From Mycolicibacterium lacusdiani (GTDB lineage Bacteria > Actinomycetota > Actinomycetes > Mycobacteriales > Mycobacteriaceae), in NCBI RefSeq assembly GCF_021916785.1, contig NZ_JAKCFC010000005.1, forward strand, positions 124,001 through 188,000: a DNA stretch of 64,000 nucleotides, read 5' to 3'. Made by a program: the position numbers and the translations under genes. A model generated the notes under the pieces. The model saw only the letters and a list, made by a program, of their open reading frames with translations, was not told the DNA's origin and made no database searches. This document shows positions 44,458 to 53,255 of this stretch, piece after piece; position 1 is the first letter of the stretch; every line of letters begins with the position of its first letter.

Positions 44458-45243
44458 ATGGCGCGCAAACCGCTCATCGCAGGCAACTGGAAGATGAACC
44501 TCAACCACTTCGAGGCCATCGCCCTGGTGCAGAAGATCGCATTTTCGTTGCCGGACAAGTACTTCGACAAGGTCGACGTCACAGTCATCCCGCCGTTCAC
44601 CGATCTGCGCAGTGTGCAGACGCTGGTCGACGGCGACCGGCTGCGGCTCACCTACGGCGCGCAGGACGTGTCGCAGCACGACTCGGGCGCCTACACCGGC
44701 GAGATCAGCGGGGCGTTCCTGGCGAAGCTGGGCTGCTCGTTCGCCGTCGTGGGCCACTCCGAGCGGCGCACGTACCACGGCGAGGACGACGCGCTGGTCG
44801 CGGCGAAGGCGGCCGCGGCCATCAAGCACGGCCTCACCCCGATCGTCTGCATCGGCGAGGGCCTCGACGTCCGCGAGGCGGGCGACCACGTCGCCTACAA
44901 CGTCGAACGGCTCAGGGGCTCGCTGGCGGGGCTCTCCGCCGAGCAGCTGAGCAAGGTGGTCATCGCCTACGAGCCGGTGTGGGCGATCGGCACCGGCCGG
45001 GTGGCCAGTGCTGCCGACGCCCAGGAGGTGTGCTCGGCCATCCGCAAGGAGCTGGCGGAACTCGCGTCGGTCGACGTGGCGGCCACGGTGCGCGTGCTCT
45101 ACGGCGGCTCGGTGAACGCCAAGAACGTCGGCGAGATCGTCGGTCAGACCGACGTGGACGGCGCCCTCGTCGGCGGTGCGTCACTGGACGGCGAGCAGTT
45201 CGCGACGTTGTCGGCCATCGCGGCCGGCGGCCCCCTGCCGTAA
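44458..45243 (+). CDS. tpiA: Triosephosphate isomerase
   Basis: A 261-aa TIM barrel interconverting dihydroxyacetone phosphate and glyceraldehyde 3-phosphate. Catalytic Lys in AGNWKMN, His in VVGHSERR, Glu in AYEPVWAIGTGRVAS (also loop 6), and the phosphate-binding YGGSVNAKN are all there. ATG 44458 gives the usual length; an in-frame TTG at 44449 overlaps pgk. Confidence 0.97.
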   Translation: MARKPLIAGNWKMNLNHFEAIALVQKIAFSLPDKYFDKVDVTVIPPFTDLRSVQTLVDGDRLRLTYGAQDVSQHDSGAYTGEISGAFLAKLGCSFAVVGHSERRTYHGEDDALVAAKAAAAIKHGLTPIVCIGEGLDVREAGDHVAYNVERLRGSLAGLSAEQLSKVVIAYEPVWAIGTGRVASAADAQEVCSAIRKELAELASVDVAATVRVLYGGSVNAKNVGEIVGQTDVDGALVGGASLDGEQFATLSAIAAGGPLP

Positions 45244-45274
45244 CCCCCTGGCGGGGAACGGTCGGTTCACCCGT

Positions 45275-45280
45275 TATTCT
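45275..45280 (+). promoter_or_regulatory. Candidate -10 box (TATTCT) for secG
   Basis: TATTCT is followed by GGGAGCC and ATG 45288, so secG may have its own near-leaderless promoter. The GGGAG can also act as a ribosome site on read-through messages from tpiA. Confidence 0.4.
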
Positions 45281-45287
45281 GGGAGCC

Positions 45288-45524
45288 ATGTACCTGGCCT
45301 TGCAGATCACCCTCATCGTCACCAGCTTGTTGGTGGTGTTGCTGGTGTTGCTGCACCGCGCCAAGGGTGGCGGCCTGTCGACGCTGTTCGGCGGCGGTGT
45401 GCAGTCCAGCCTGTCGGGATCCACCGTGGTCGAGAAGAACCTCGATCGGCTCACGTACTTCGTCACCGGCATTTGGCTGGTGTCGATCGTCGGCATCGCG
45501 CTGCAGATCAAGTACGGCGTCTAG
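45288..45524 (+). CDS. secG: Protein-export membrane protein SecG
   Basis: A 78-aa accessory subunit of the SecYEG translocon. It has two transmembrane helices (residues 3-22 and about 55-74) and the conserved cytoplasmic loop HRAKGGGLSTLFGGGVQSSLSGSTVVEKNLDRLT. Length is as in other mycobacteria. GGGAG precedes ATG 45288. Confidence 0.95.
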   Translation: MYLALQITLIVTSLLVVLLVLLHRAKGGGLSTLFGGGVQSSLSGSTVVEKNLDRLTYFVTGIWLVSIVGIALQIKYGV

Positions 45525-45560
45525 GAGACTTCTCACCCTGCGTCACCGTCGGTGCCCATC

Positions 45561-45566
45561 GATACT
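45561..45566 (+). promoter_or_regulatory. Candidate leaderless -10 box (GATACT) for ppc
   Basis: GATACT ends 6 nt before ATG 45573. This favours the ATG over the upstream GTG 45552, which would lie before the promoter element. Confidence 0.5.
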
Positions 45567-45572
45567 GGACGC

Positions 45573-48380
45573 ATGGCAGACGGAACGGACACCGCGCTCG
45601 AACCCATTGGCCCGGTGCGCCGAACACAGGTGGGCCGTGAGGCGACCGAACCGATGCGCGAGGACATCCGGCTCCTCGGCGCCATCCTCGGTGACACGGT
45701 GCGCGAGCAGAGCGGCGATGACGTCTTCGACCTCGTCGAGCGGGCCCGCGTCGAGTCGTTCCGGGTCCGCCGCTCCGAGATCGACCGCAGTCAGCTCGCG
45801 GCACTGTTCGACGGCGTCGACGTCCACCAGGCCATCCCGGTCATCCGTGCCTTCACCCACTTCGCGTTGCTCGCCAACGTCGCCGAGGACATCCACCGGG
45901 AACGGCGCCGGGCCGTGCACGTGGCGGCGGGGGAGCCACCGCAGCGCAGCAGCCTGGCGGCGACGTACCTGAAACTCGAGTCGGCCGAACTCGACTCCGC
46001 GACGGTCGCGGACGCCCTGACCGGCGCCCTGGTCTCGCCGGTGATCACCGCGCATCCGACCGAGACGCGGCGGCGCACGGTGTTCGACACCCAGCACCGC
46101 ATCACGGAGTTGATGCGGCTGCGCGCCAGCGGGCTCACCACCACCGGGGACGGCCGCGACATCGAGCGGGAACTGCGCCGCTGCATCCTGACGCTGTGGC
46201 AGACGGCACTGATCCGGTTGTCGCGGTTGAAGATCCAGGACGAGATCGAGACAGGTCTGCGGTACTACCCGGCGGCGTTCTTCGACGTCATCCCGAAGGT
46301 GAACGCCGAAGTGCGCACCGCGCTGCAGGCCCGCTGGCCCGACGCCGACCTGCTGTCCGAGCCCATCCTGCGGCCCGGGTCGTGGATCGGTGGGGACCGG
46401 GACGGCAACCCGAACGTGACGGCCGAGGTGGTTCGGCTCGCGACCGGCAACGCCGCCTACACAGCCTTCGACCACTACTTCTCCGAGATCACGGCCCTCG
46501 AGCAGGAGCTGTCGATGTCGGCGCGGCTCGTGAAGGTCACCGACGAACTGACCGCACTCGCCGAGATCTGCGCTGAACCCGCCCGCGCCGATGAACCGTA
46601 CCGGCGCGCGCTGCGGGGGATCCACGGCAGGCTGACGGCCACGGCTCGGTCGATCCTCGACCGCCAGCCGGAACGCGAACTCGACCTGGGGCTCGACCGG
46701 TACGGCTCACCGGACGAACTGCTGGCCGACCTCGACGTCGTCGACGCCTCGCTGCGGGCCAACGGCAGCGCGGTCGTTGCCGACGACCGGCTGTCCCGAC
46801 TGCGGGAAGCGGTGCACGTCTTCGGCTTTCACCTGTCGGGCCTGGACATGCGGCAGAACTCCGACGTCCACGAGGAGGTCATCGCCGAGCTGCTCGCGTG
46901 GGCGGGCGTCCATCCCGACTACCGGTCGCTGCCCGAGGACGACCGCGTGGAGATCCTGGTCGCGGAACTCGGCACCCGCAGGCCCCTGGTCGGCGAGAAC
47001 GCCGAACTGTCCGACCTGGCCCGCAAGGAACTCGACATCGTGGCAGCGGCGGCGCGCGCGGTGCGGGTGTTCGGGCCGCAGGCCGTACCCAACTACATCA
47101 TCTCGATGTGCCAGTCGGTCTCGGACATGCTGGAGGCGGCGATCCTGCTGAAGGAGGCCGGCCTGCTCGACGCGTCGGGAGAGCATCCCTTCGCCCCCGT
47201 CGGCATCGTGCCGCTGTTCGAGACCATCGACGATCTGCAGCGCGGGGCGTCGATCCTCGAGGCCGTCCTGGACCTCCCGCTGTACCGCGCGATGGTGCAC
47301 GCCAGGGGCGAGCAGCAGGAGATCATGCTCGGCTACTCCGATTCCAACAAGGACGGCGGCTACCTCGCGGCGAACTGGGCGCTGTACCGCGCCGAGCTGG
47401 ATCTGGTCGAGTCGGCCCGCAAGACCGGGATCCGGCTGCGGCTGTTCCACGGCCGCGGCGGAACCGTGGGACGCGGCGGCGGCCCGAGCTACGACGCCAT
47501 CCTGGCGCAGCCGCCGGGCGCGGTGAAGGGGTCGCTGCGCCTCACCGAGCAGGGCGAGATCATCGCCGCGAAATACGCCGAGCCCCGAACGGCCCACCGC
47601 AACCTGGAGACCCTGCTCGCGGCGACGCTGGAATCCACGCTGCTCGACGTCGAAGGGCTCGGCGACACGGCCGAGCCGGCCTACGAGGTGCTCGACGACC
47701 TCGCGGCACGGGCGCAACGCGCCTACGCCGACCTGGTGCACGACACCGACGGGTTCGTCGAGTACTTCAAGGCCTCGACGCCGGTCAGCGAGATCGGAGC
47801 GCTCAACATCGGCAGCAGGCCGACCTCGCGCAAGCCCACTACCTCCATCGCCGACCTGCGGGCCATCCCGTGGGTGCTGGCGTGGAGTCAGTCGCGCGTG
47901 ATGCTGCCCGGCTGGTACGGCACGGGAACGGCCGTCGAGGAGTGGATCAACGGTGGCCCAGAGAGCCCGGACGAGAAGCTCGCCGTGCTCCGCGACCTGT
48001 ACGAGCGGTGGCCGTTCTTCCGCTCCGTGCTGTCCAACATGGCGCAGGTGATGGCGAAGGCCGACATGGGTCTGGCAGCGCGCTACTCGGAGCTGGTCGA
48101 GGACGAGGCGTTGCGGCACAGGGTGTTCGACAAGATCGTCGACGAGTATCACCGCACGGTCCGCATGCACGAGATCATCACCGGCCACGACGACCTGCTG
48201 GCCGACAACCCCGCGCTGGCCCGGTCGGTGTTCAACCGCTTCCCGTACCTGGAACCGCTCAACCACCTTCAGGTCGAGCTGCTGCGCCGGTACCGCGCGG
48301 GCGACGCCGACGAGCTGGTGCAGCGGGGGATCCTGCTCACCATGAGTGGGCTGGCGACGGCGCTGCGCAACAGCGGCTGA
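45573..48380 (+). CDS. ppc: Phosphoenolpyruvate carboxylase
   Basis: A 935-aa enzyme that carboxylates PEP to oxaloacetate to refill the TCA cycle. Catalytic motifs: VSPVITAHPTETRRRTV with the essential His, FHGRGGTVGRGGGPSYDAI with Arg/Gly-rich PEP loop, and GYSDSNKDGGYLAANW; the C-terminus ends LTMSGLATALRNSG as usual. It lies 48 bp after secG and its stop is only 3 bp from the converging P450 stop. Confidence 0.97.
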   Translation: MADGTDTALEPIGPVRRTQVGREATEPMREDIRLLGAILGDTVREQSGDDVFDLVERARVESFRVRRSEIDRSQLAALFDGVDVHQAIPVIRAFTHFALLANVAEDIHRERRRAVHVAAGEPPQRSSLAATYLKLESAELDSATVADALTGALVSPVITAHPTETRRRTVFDTQHRITELMRLRASGLTTTGDGRDIERELRRCILTLWQTALIRLSRLKIQDEIETGLRYYPAAFFDVIPKVNAEVRTALQARWPDADLLSEPILRPGSWIGGDRDGNPNVTAEVVRLATGNAAYTAFDHYFSEITALEQELSMSARLVKVTDELTALAEICAEPARADEPYRRALRGIHGRLTATARSILDRQPERELDLGLDRYGSPDELLADLDVVDASLRANGSAVVADDRLSRLREAVHVFGFHLSGLDMRQNSDVHEEVIAELLAWAGVHPDYRSLPEDDRVEILVAELGTRRPLVGENAELSDLARKELDIVAAAARAVRVFGPQAVPNYIISMCQSVSDMLEAAILLKEAGLLDASGEHPFAPVGIVPLFETIDDLQRGASILEAVLDLPLYRAMVHARGEQQEIMLGYSDSNKDGGYLAANWALYRAELDLVESARKTGIRLRLFHGRGGTVGRGGGPSYDAILAQPPGAVKGSLRLTEQGEIIAAKYAEPRTAHRNLETLLAATLESTLLDVEGLGDTAEPAYEVLDDLAARAQRAYADLVHDTDGFVEYFKASTPVSEIGALNIGSRPTSRKPTTSIADLRAIPWVLAWSQSRVMLPGWYGTGTAVEEWINGGPESPDEKLAVLRDLYERWPFFRSVLSNMAQVMAKADMGLAARYSELVEDEALRHRVFDKIVDEYHRTVRMHEIITGHDDLLADNPALARSVFNRFPYLEPLNHLQVELLRRYRAGDADELVQRGILLTMSGLATALRNSG

Positions 48381-48383
48381 GGC

Positions 48384-49661
48384 TCAGCGCACGGCGTAGC
48401 GCATCGCGGCGGCGTCGGCCGATCGCGCGACCCCGCCGATCTGTGCGGCCACCGGCCGCGGGTGGTCACGCCACCGGGCGCTGACGTCGTAGCGGCCCAG
48501 CAGGCGCGTCATCGCAGTCGTCATCGCCGCGAGCGAGAACGGCTGCGCCGGACAGGTGTGCCTGCCGTGGCCGAACGCGGTGACCAGCATCGGTGATGCG
48601 AGGCCCGCGACGTCGGCGAGCCGGTACCCACGCCAGCGGTCGGGGTCCCATCCGGTGAGACCCGGCCCGGCCGAGGTGTTGAGCAGCGGCAGCAGCGTCG
48701 CGATGGTCCAGCCCGCCGGCACGTCCACGACGCCCGTGCCCGTGCGGAATTCGACGGGTGTGAGTACCGCGCGGGACATGATGGAGCGCTGCGCCATGCG
48801 GGTGCTCTCCAGGGCGCAGCGCCGGGCGAGGTCCTCGTCACCGTTCGCGACGGCCCGTAACGCATCGGGGTGCTCGACGAGATCGACGATCGCCCAGCCC
48901 AATGCGGCCATCAGGTTCGACATCGACGCGATGTGGATGAGTGCGACGTCCATGGCGACCCCGCGGGCGCGGGCGTCTGGTTCTTCGTCGGCCCACTCGC
49001 CGACGATGCGGGCGAACAGTGACCCCGGTGCCGGATCGTGCCGTGCGAGAGCGCCTTCGACGACGTCGGCGACCTCGGCGAGCGCAGCCCGTTCCACTCG
49101 TTTCCCCGATGCGGCGACCGCGGCCATCGCGTCCGGATGCACGAAGGCGTCCGACCCGTCGAGTGCGTCGAACGCGCGGACCAGTCGCTCGAACGGCTCC
49201 CCGTCGGCACAGCCCGGCGCGGCCCACGACGCCAGCCCCATCCGGTGACCGAGCCTGCGGGTGAGCGCGAAGACGTCGACGTCGCCGCGGTCGCCCAACT
49301 CGTCTCCGGTGACGTCGAGTGCGTGTTCCAGGTGGGCGAGATAGGACGTCACGTCGTCGCGCCGGAACAGCGAACCGGGCAGCGTGCGCCTGCCCGCGAA
49401 GATCTCGTCGGGCAGCTTGCGGCACAGCATCCGGAAGTCGGCAAGCCCCTTGCTGGCGGTCTCCTCCGGCAACGCGTAGAACGACTCGACGCCCGTGGGG
49501 GAGAACGTGAACACGTAACGGTCGCCGCCGGTGATCACGACGAAGTCGTCGCCGTGTGTACCGCGTGCGTCTGCGATGGCGGCCACGGCGTCACCGACAG
49601 CGACGTCCCAGGGCAGTCCCACGCCGTGGGCGACCGGAAGCACGTCCTCCGGTGCGGGCAC
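48384..49661 (-). CDS. Cytochrome P450 with atypical I-helix
   Basis: A 425-aa heme-thiolate protein. The heme loop FGHGRHTCPAQPFS places the proximal Cys at about residue 370, and the K-helix ExxR is ESTR. The I-helix reads IASMSNLMAALGW, with Asn and Ala instead of the acid-Thr oxygen-activation pair, a feature shared with CYP7/CYP8-like and other non-monooxygenase P450s. The substrate is unknown, but the helix suggests rearrangement chemistry or a sterol/lipid substrate (inference). GTG 49661 abuts the stop of the coiled-coil gene upstream, so the two are coupled at the end of the pentose phosphate operon. Confidence 0.82.
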   Translation of the reverse strand: MPAPEDVLPVAHGVGLPWDVAVGDAVAAIADARGTHGDDFVVITGGDRYVFTFSPTGVESFYALPEETASKGLADFRMLCRKLPDEIFAGRRTLPGSLFRRDDVTSYLAHLEHALDVTGDELGDRGDVDVFALTRRLGHRMGLASWAAPGCADGEPFERLVRAFDALDGSDAFVHPDAMAAVAASGKRVERAALAEVADVVEGALARHDPAPGSLFARIVGEWADEEPDARARGVAMDVALIHIASMSNLMAALGWAIVDLVEHPDALRAVANGDEDLARRCALESTRMAQRSIMSRAVLTPVEFRTGTGVVDVPAGWTIATLLPLLNTSAGPGLTGWDPDRWRGYRLADVAGLASPMLVTAFGHGRHTCPAQPFSLAAMTTAMTRLLGRYDVSARWRDHPRPVAAQIGGVARSADAAAMRYAVR

Positions 49662-50039
49662 CTACAGGCCGGTGCTCTTGCGGACGGCGTTGAGCGCGCC
49701 GCGCACCACGTGTTCGGTGGCCGCCCATGGCGCGACGACCGATTCACCGAGACCCACGATCCGCTCGACCCGGTCGACGATGCGTTCGAGACGCTCCACG
49801 ACGGCGATGAGGCGCGGCGCCAATTCGTCGATGCGGGTTATGGTCTCGTTGAACCGCTCGAGTGTGACGTCCAGACCGCTGGTGGACCTGTTGAGGTCGA
49901 CCAGCGTGTCACCGAGTTCGGTGAGCAGGGTGTCGACCTGTTCGACGGTGACGTCGGCGTTCAGCGCTGCCTGCGTCAGCGTCTTGATCCGCTGCCGACC
50001 ATGCGCGGCCCTGCTTCGTCCGTCACCTCTGTCTGCCAT
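49662..50039 (-). CDS. Small helical coiled-coil protein, function unknown
   Basis: A 125-aa soluble protein with a basic N-terminus (MADRGDGRSRAAHGRQR) and a long helical, heptad-like body rich in Leu/Val/Glu/Arg, for example VDTLLTELGDTLVDLNR and IAVVERLERIVDRVERIVGL. This suggests an oligomeric coiled coil. ATG 50039 is chosen because upstream in-frame codons are Pro/Arg shadow of pgl; CATACT lies 6 nt before it. It sits between pgl and the P450, and its stop TAG touches the P450 GTG. I do not recognise the family. Confidence 0.7.
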   Translation of the reverse strand: MADRGDGRSRAAHGRQRIKTLTQAALNADVTVEQVDTLLTELGDTLVDLNRSTSGLDVTLERFNETITRIDELAPRLIAVVERLERIVDRVERIVGLGESVVAPWAATEHVVRGALNAVRKSTGL

Positions 50040-50058
50040 GAGGTGAGTATGCGGCGTG

Positions 50059-50799
50059 CTACAGCTTGGCCGCGGCGGCTTCGTCGAGAAGCCACACGGT
50101 GGCCTCGGTGCCCACGGCTCCCGCCGCGGGGAAGTCCTCGGCGCTGGCGCCACCGACAGCTGCTGCGACGGCGTCGGCCTTCTCGCCCCCCGAGACGACC
50201 AGCCACACCTGACGGGACTTCGTGACCGCGGGGAAGGTCATCGTGATGCGCTTCGGCGGCGGCTTGGGGGAGTCGGTCACGCCGACGACGAACCGTTCGG
50301 TCTCCCGCGTCGCCTCGGTGTGCGGGAACAGCGAGTTGACGTGACCCTCACCGCCCATGCCGAGTAGGTGCACGTCGAACTCGGGTACCGGACCACCGCC
50401 CGAGGCATTGGCGGCGAGCACGTCGGCGTAGGCCGCCGCGGCCGCGTCGATGTCGTCGCCGAACTCGCCGTCGCTCGGCGCCATCGGGTGCACGTTGGCC
50501 GGCGGGACGTCGATGCCGTCGAGCAGCGCCTCGCGGGCCTGCTTCTCGTTGCGCTCGTCGTCGTCGGCCGGGACGAACCGCTCGTCACCCCAGTAGACGT
50601 GGACCTTCGCCCAGTCCACCTCGGCCGACCTCTCGGCGACGCGCTTGAGCAGCTTGACGCCGGTGCCGCCGCCGGTCAGGGAGACGTGCGCCACGCCGCG
50701 CGCGTCGATCGCCGCGGCGATCGCGGCCACCAGACGGTCGCCCGCGGCCGTCACCAGTGCGTCGGTGTCGGCGTACTTCTCGATCACGGTCTCAGACAT
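50059..50799 (-). CDS. pgl: 6-phosphogluconolactonase
   Basis: A 246-aa lactonase (DevB type) that hydrolyses 6-phosphogluconolactone in the oxidative pentose phosphate pathway. Family motifs: SLTGGGTGVKLL, VYWGDERFVPADDDERN, HLLGMGGEGHVNSLFPH and ITMTFPAV. ATG 50799 overlaps the opcA stop by 8 bp, placing it in the tkt-tal-zwf-opcA-pgl operon. Confidence 0.95.
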   Translation of the reverse strand: MSETVIEKYADTDALVTAAGDRLVAAIAAAIDARGVAHVSLTGGGTGVKLLKRVAERSAEVDWAKVHVYWGDERFVPADDDERNEKQAREALLDGIDVPPANVHPMAPSDGEFGDDIDAAAAAYADVLAANASGGGPVPEFDVHLLGMGGEGHVNSLFPHTEATRETERFVVGVTDSPKPPPKRITMTFPAVTKSRQVWLVVSGGEKADAVAAAVGGASAEDFPAAGAVGTEATVWLLDEAAAAKL

Positions 50800-51703
50800 A
50801 GGTCACCTCGTCGATGCCGCGCAGGGCGGCCAGATAGATCTCGTCGGCGTCGAGACGTCGCATGTCCTCGGCGAGGCACTCGCGAGTCTCCCTGCGCGCC
50901 AATGGCACCAGGGCGTCGGGCTTGCCGGTCCGGGTCAGGGAGGCGGTGACGCCCTCCTGCGGCCGGCTCAGCGTGATCGTCTCGCTGACGCGGACCAGTT
51001 CGACCTTCAGCTCGCCGACCCCACGTGTCACCGGGCCGTCGATCTTGCTGGCCAACCAGCCGGCCAGGATGTCCAGCGCCGGTTCGTCCTTGAGGCCCGA
51101 CACGTGCGCCGACTGGATCTCCTCGAATGGCCCCTGGTCGAGCGTCGAGGTCAACAGCGCACGCCAGTAGGTGATCCGGCTCCACGCAAGGTCGGTGTCG
51201 CCCGGCGAGTAACCGGCCAGCCTGCCCTTGATCGCCGCCAGCGGATCCTCGCCGTTCGTGGCGTCGGTGATGCGGCGCAGCGCCAACTGACCCAACGGGT
51301 CTCGCGCAGGCACGTCCGGCGCGACGTCCGGCCACCACGTCACAACGGGGGTGTCCGGCAGCAGGAACGGCATCACCACGCTGCTGGCGTGGTTGGCCAG
51401 CGGACCCGAAAGGCGGAGCACCACGACCTCGTTCGCGCCCGCGTCGCTGCCGACGCGCAGCTGCGCGTCGAGCCGGGCATCGGTGGCGAGGCGGTCGCCG
51501 GGGCTGACCACGATCACGCGGCACGGGTGCTCGCGGCTGGCCGCGTTGGCGGCCTCGATCGAATCCTCCAGCACCGCTTCGGTGTCCGGGGCGATGACGA
51601 GGGTCAGCACGCGACCCAGCGTGATCGCGCCGCCCTCTTCGCGCAGCGCCTGGATCTTCTTGTTGATGGCGCCGGTGTTGGTGTTCGGCAGGTCGACTAT
51701 CAC
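50792..51703 (-). CDS. opcA: Glucose-6-phosphate dehydrogenase assembly protein OpcA
   Basis: A 303-aa actinobacterial/cyanobacterial partner that activates or assembles glucose-6-phosphate dehydrogenase. It starts VIVDLPNTNTGAINKKIQALREEGGA and has VVTWWPDVAPDVPARDPLG and TYWRALLTSTLDQ. The frame is open upstream to 52183 within zwf, but GTG 51703 overlaps the zwf stop in GTGA and gives the normal length. It lies directly between its partner zwf and pgl. Confidence 0.95.
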   Translation of the reverse strand: MIVDLPNTNTGAINKKIQALREEGGAITLGRVLTLVIAPDTEAVLEDSIEAANAASREHPCRVIVVSPGDRLATDARLDAQLRVGSDAGANEVVVLRLSGPLANHASSVVMPFLLPDTPVVTWWPDVAPDVPARDPLGQLALRRITDATNGEDPLAAIKGRLAGYSPGDTDLAWSRITYWRALLTSTLDQGPFEEIQSAHVSGLKDEPALDILAGWLASKIDGPVTRGVGELKVELVRVSETITLSRPQEGVTASLTRTGKPDALVPLARRETRECLAEDMRRLDADEIYLAALRGIDEVTYV

Positions 51704-53250
51704 GGTCTCCTCCAGGCGCGCCCGGTCCGATTCATCATCTCGAACGCCGAGTCCGGACCCCAGCCGCCGGACTCGTATGGATCCGGCTTGCCGTGCGACT
51801 CCCAGTACCGAAGCGCAGGATCCAGGATCTTCCAGGCCAGTTCGACTTCCGCGTTGACGGGGAACAGCGACGGTTCGCCCAGCAGCACGTCGAGGATCAG
51901 CCTCTCGTAGGCCTCCGGGGACTCCTCGGCGAACGCCGACCCATAGGAGAAGTCCATGCTGACGTCGCGGACCTCCATCGCGTTGCCGGGCACCTTCGAG
52001 CCGAACCTCAGCGTGATGCCCTCGTCGGGTTGCACGCGGATGACGAGTGCGTTCTGGCCGAGTTCCTCGGTCATGGTCGCGTCGAACGGCAGGTGCGGAG
52101 CGCGCTTGAAGATGAGTGCGATCTCGGTCACCCTGCGGCCCAACCGCTTTCCCGTCCGGAGGTAGAACGGCACCCCGGCCCACCGGCGGGTGTCGACGTC
52201 GACGGTGATCGCCGCGAACGTCTCGGTCGTGGACGTCTCCGAGAAACCCTCTTCCTCAAGGAGTCCGACGACCCGCTCACCGCCCTGCCAGCCCGCCGTG
52301 TACTGGCCGCGGGAGGTGGTCTCGTCCAACGGCTCGGCGAGCGTGCTTGCCGAGAGCACCTTGATCTTCTCGGCCTGCAATTCACTGGGCGAGAAGCTCA
52401 CCGGCTCCTCCATGGCGGTCAGCGCCAGGAGTTGCAGCAGGTGGTTCTGGATGACGTCGCGCGCCGCACCGACCCCGTCGTAGTAGCCGCCGCGGCCGCC
52501 TAGACCGATGTCCTCGGCCATCGTGATCTGCACGCTGTCGACGTAGTGCGAGTTCCAGACCGGTTCGAACAATTCGTTGGCGAACCGCAGCGCCAGGATG
52601 TTCTGCACCGTCTCCTTGCCCAGATAGTGGTCGATGCGGAACACCGACGACTCCGGGAAGACGCTGTTCACCACGCCGTTGAGCGCCTCGGCACTCTCCA
52701 GGTCGTGGCCGAATGGCTTCTCGATCACCACCCGCGACCAGCATCCCTCGGGCTTGTTCGCCAACCCCGACTTGGAGAGCTGCTCGCACACCACCGGGAA
52801 CGCCTTGGGTGGGATCGACAGGTAGAACGCGTGGTTGCCGCCGGTGCCGCGTTCGATGTCGAGGTCGTCGAGGGTCGCCTTGAGCCGCTCGAACGACGAC
52901 TCGTCGTCGAACGTGCCCTGGACGAAGCGAATTCCCTCGGCGAGCCGGTCCCAGACCTCCTGGCGGAACGGCGTCCTGGCGTGCTGCTTCACCGCGTCGT
53001 AGACGACCTTGCCGAAGTCCTCGTCGGCCCAGTCCCGGCGTGCGAAGCCGATCAACGCGAACGACGGCGGCAGCAGCCCACGGTTGGCGAGGTCGTAGAT
53101 CGCGGGCATCAACTTCTTGCGGGCCAGGTCGCCCGTCACGCCGAAGATCACCACGGCGCACGGCCCCGCGATGCGCGGCATGCGCTTGTCGCGCTTGTCC
53201 CGCAGTGGGTTCACCCAGTCGGCCGGACGGTTGGCCTGATCGCTGCCCAC
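51700..53250 (-). CDS. zwf: Glucose-6-phosphate 1-dehydrogenase
   Basis: A 516-aa NADP-dependent enzyme opening the oxidative pentose phosphate pathway. Cofactor motif VIFGVTGDLARKKLMPAIYDL, the active-site RIDHYLGKETVQN with catalytic His/Lys, and EKPFGHDL are present. GTG 53250, 5 bp after the tal stop, gives the same length as M. tuberculosis Zwf2; a longer frame to 53310 would run into tal. The stop overlaps opcA in GTGA. Confidence 0.96.
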   Translation of the reverse strand: MGSDQANRPADWVNPLRDKRDKRMPRIAGPCAVVIFGVTGDLARKKLMPAIYDLANRGLLPPSFALIGFARRDWADEDFGKVVYDAVKQHARTPFRQEVWDRLAEGIRFVQGTFDDESSFERLKATLDDLDIERGTGGNHAFYLSIPPKAFPVVCEQLSKSGLANKPEGCWSRVVIEKPFGHDLESAEALNGVVNSVFPESSVFRIDHYLGKETVQNILALRFANELFEPVWNSHYVDSVQITMAEDIGLGGRGGYYDGVGAARDVIQNHLLQLLALTAMEEPVSFSPSELQAEKIKVLSASTLAEPLDETTSRGQYTAGWQGGERVVGLLEEEGFSETSTTETFAAITVDVDTRRWAGVPFYLRTGKRLGRRVTEIALIFKRAPHLPFDATMTEELGQNALVIRVQPDEGITLRFGSKVPGNAMEVRDVSMDFSYGSAFAEESPEAYERLILDVLLGEPSLFPVNAEVELAWKILDPALRYWESHGKPDPYESGGWGPDSAFEMMNRTGRAWRRP

Positions 53251-53255
53251 CAGCG

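Noticed and set aside
45244..45256. Hairpin after tpiA as a terminator
   Set aside because: The stem is only CCCC-GGGG with a 5-nt loop and no T-run, too weak to claim.
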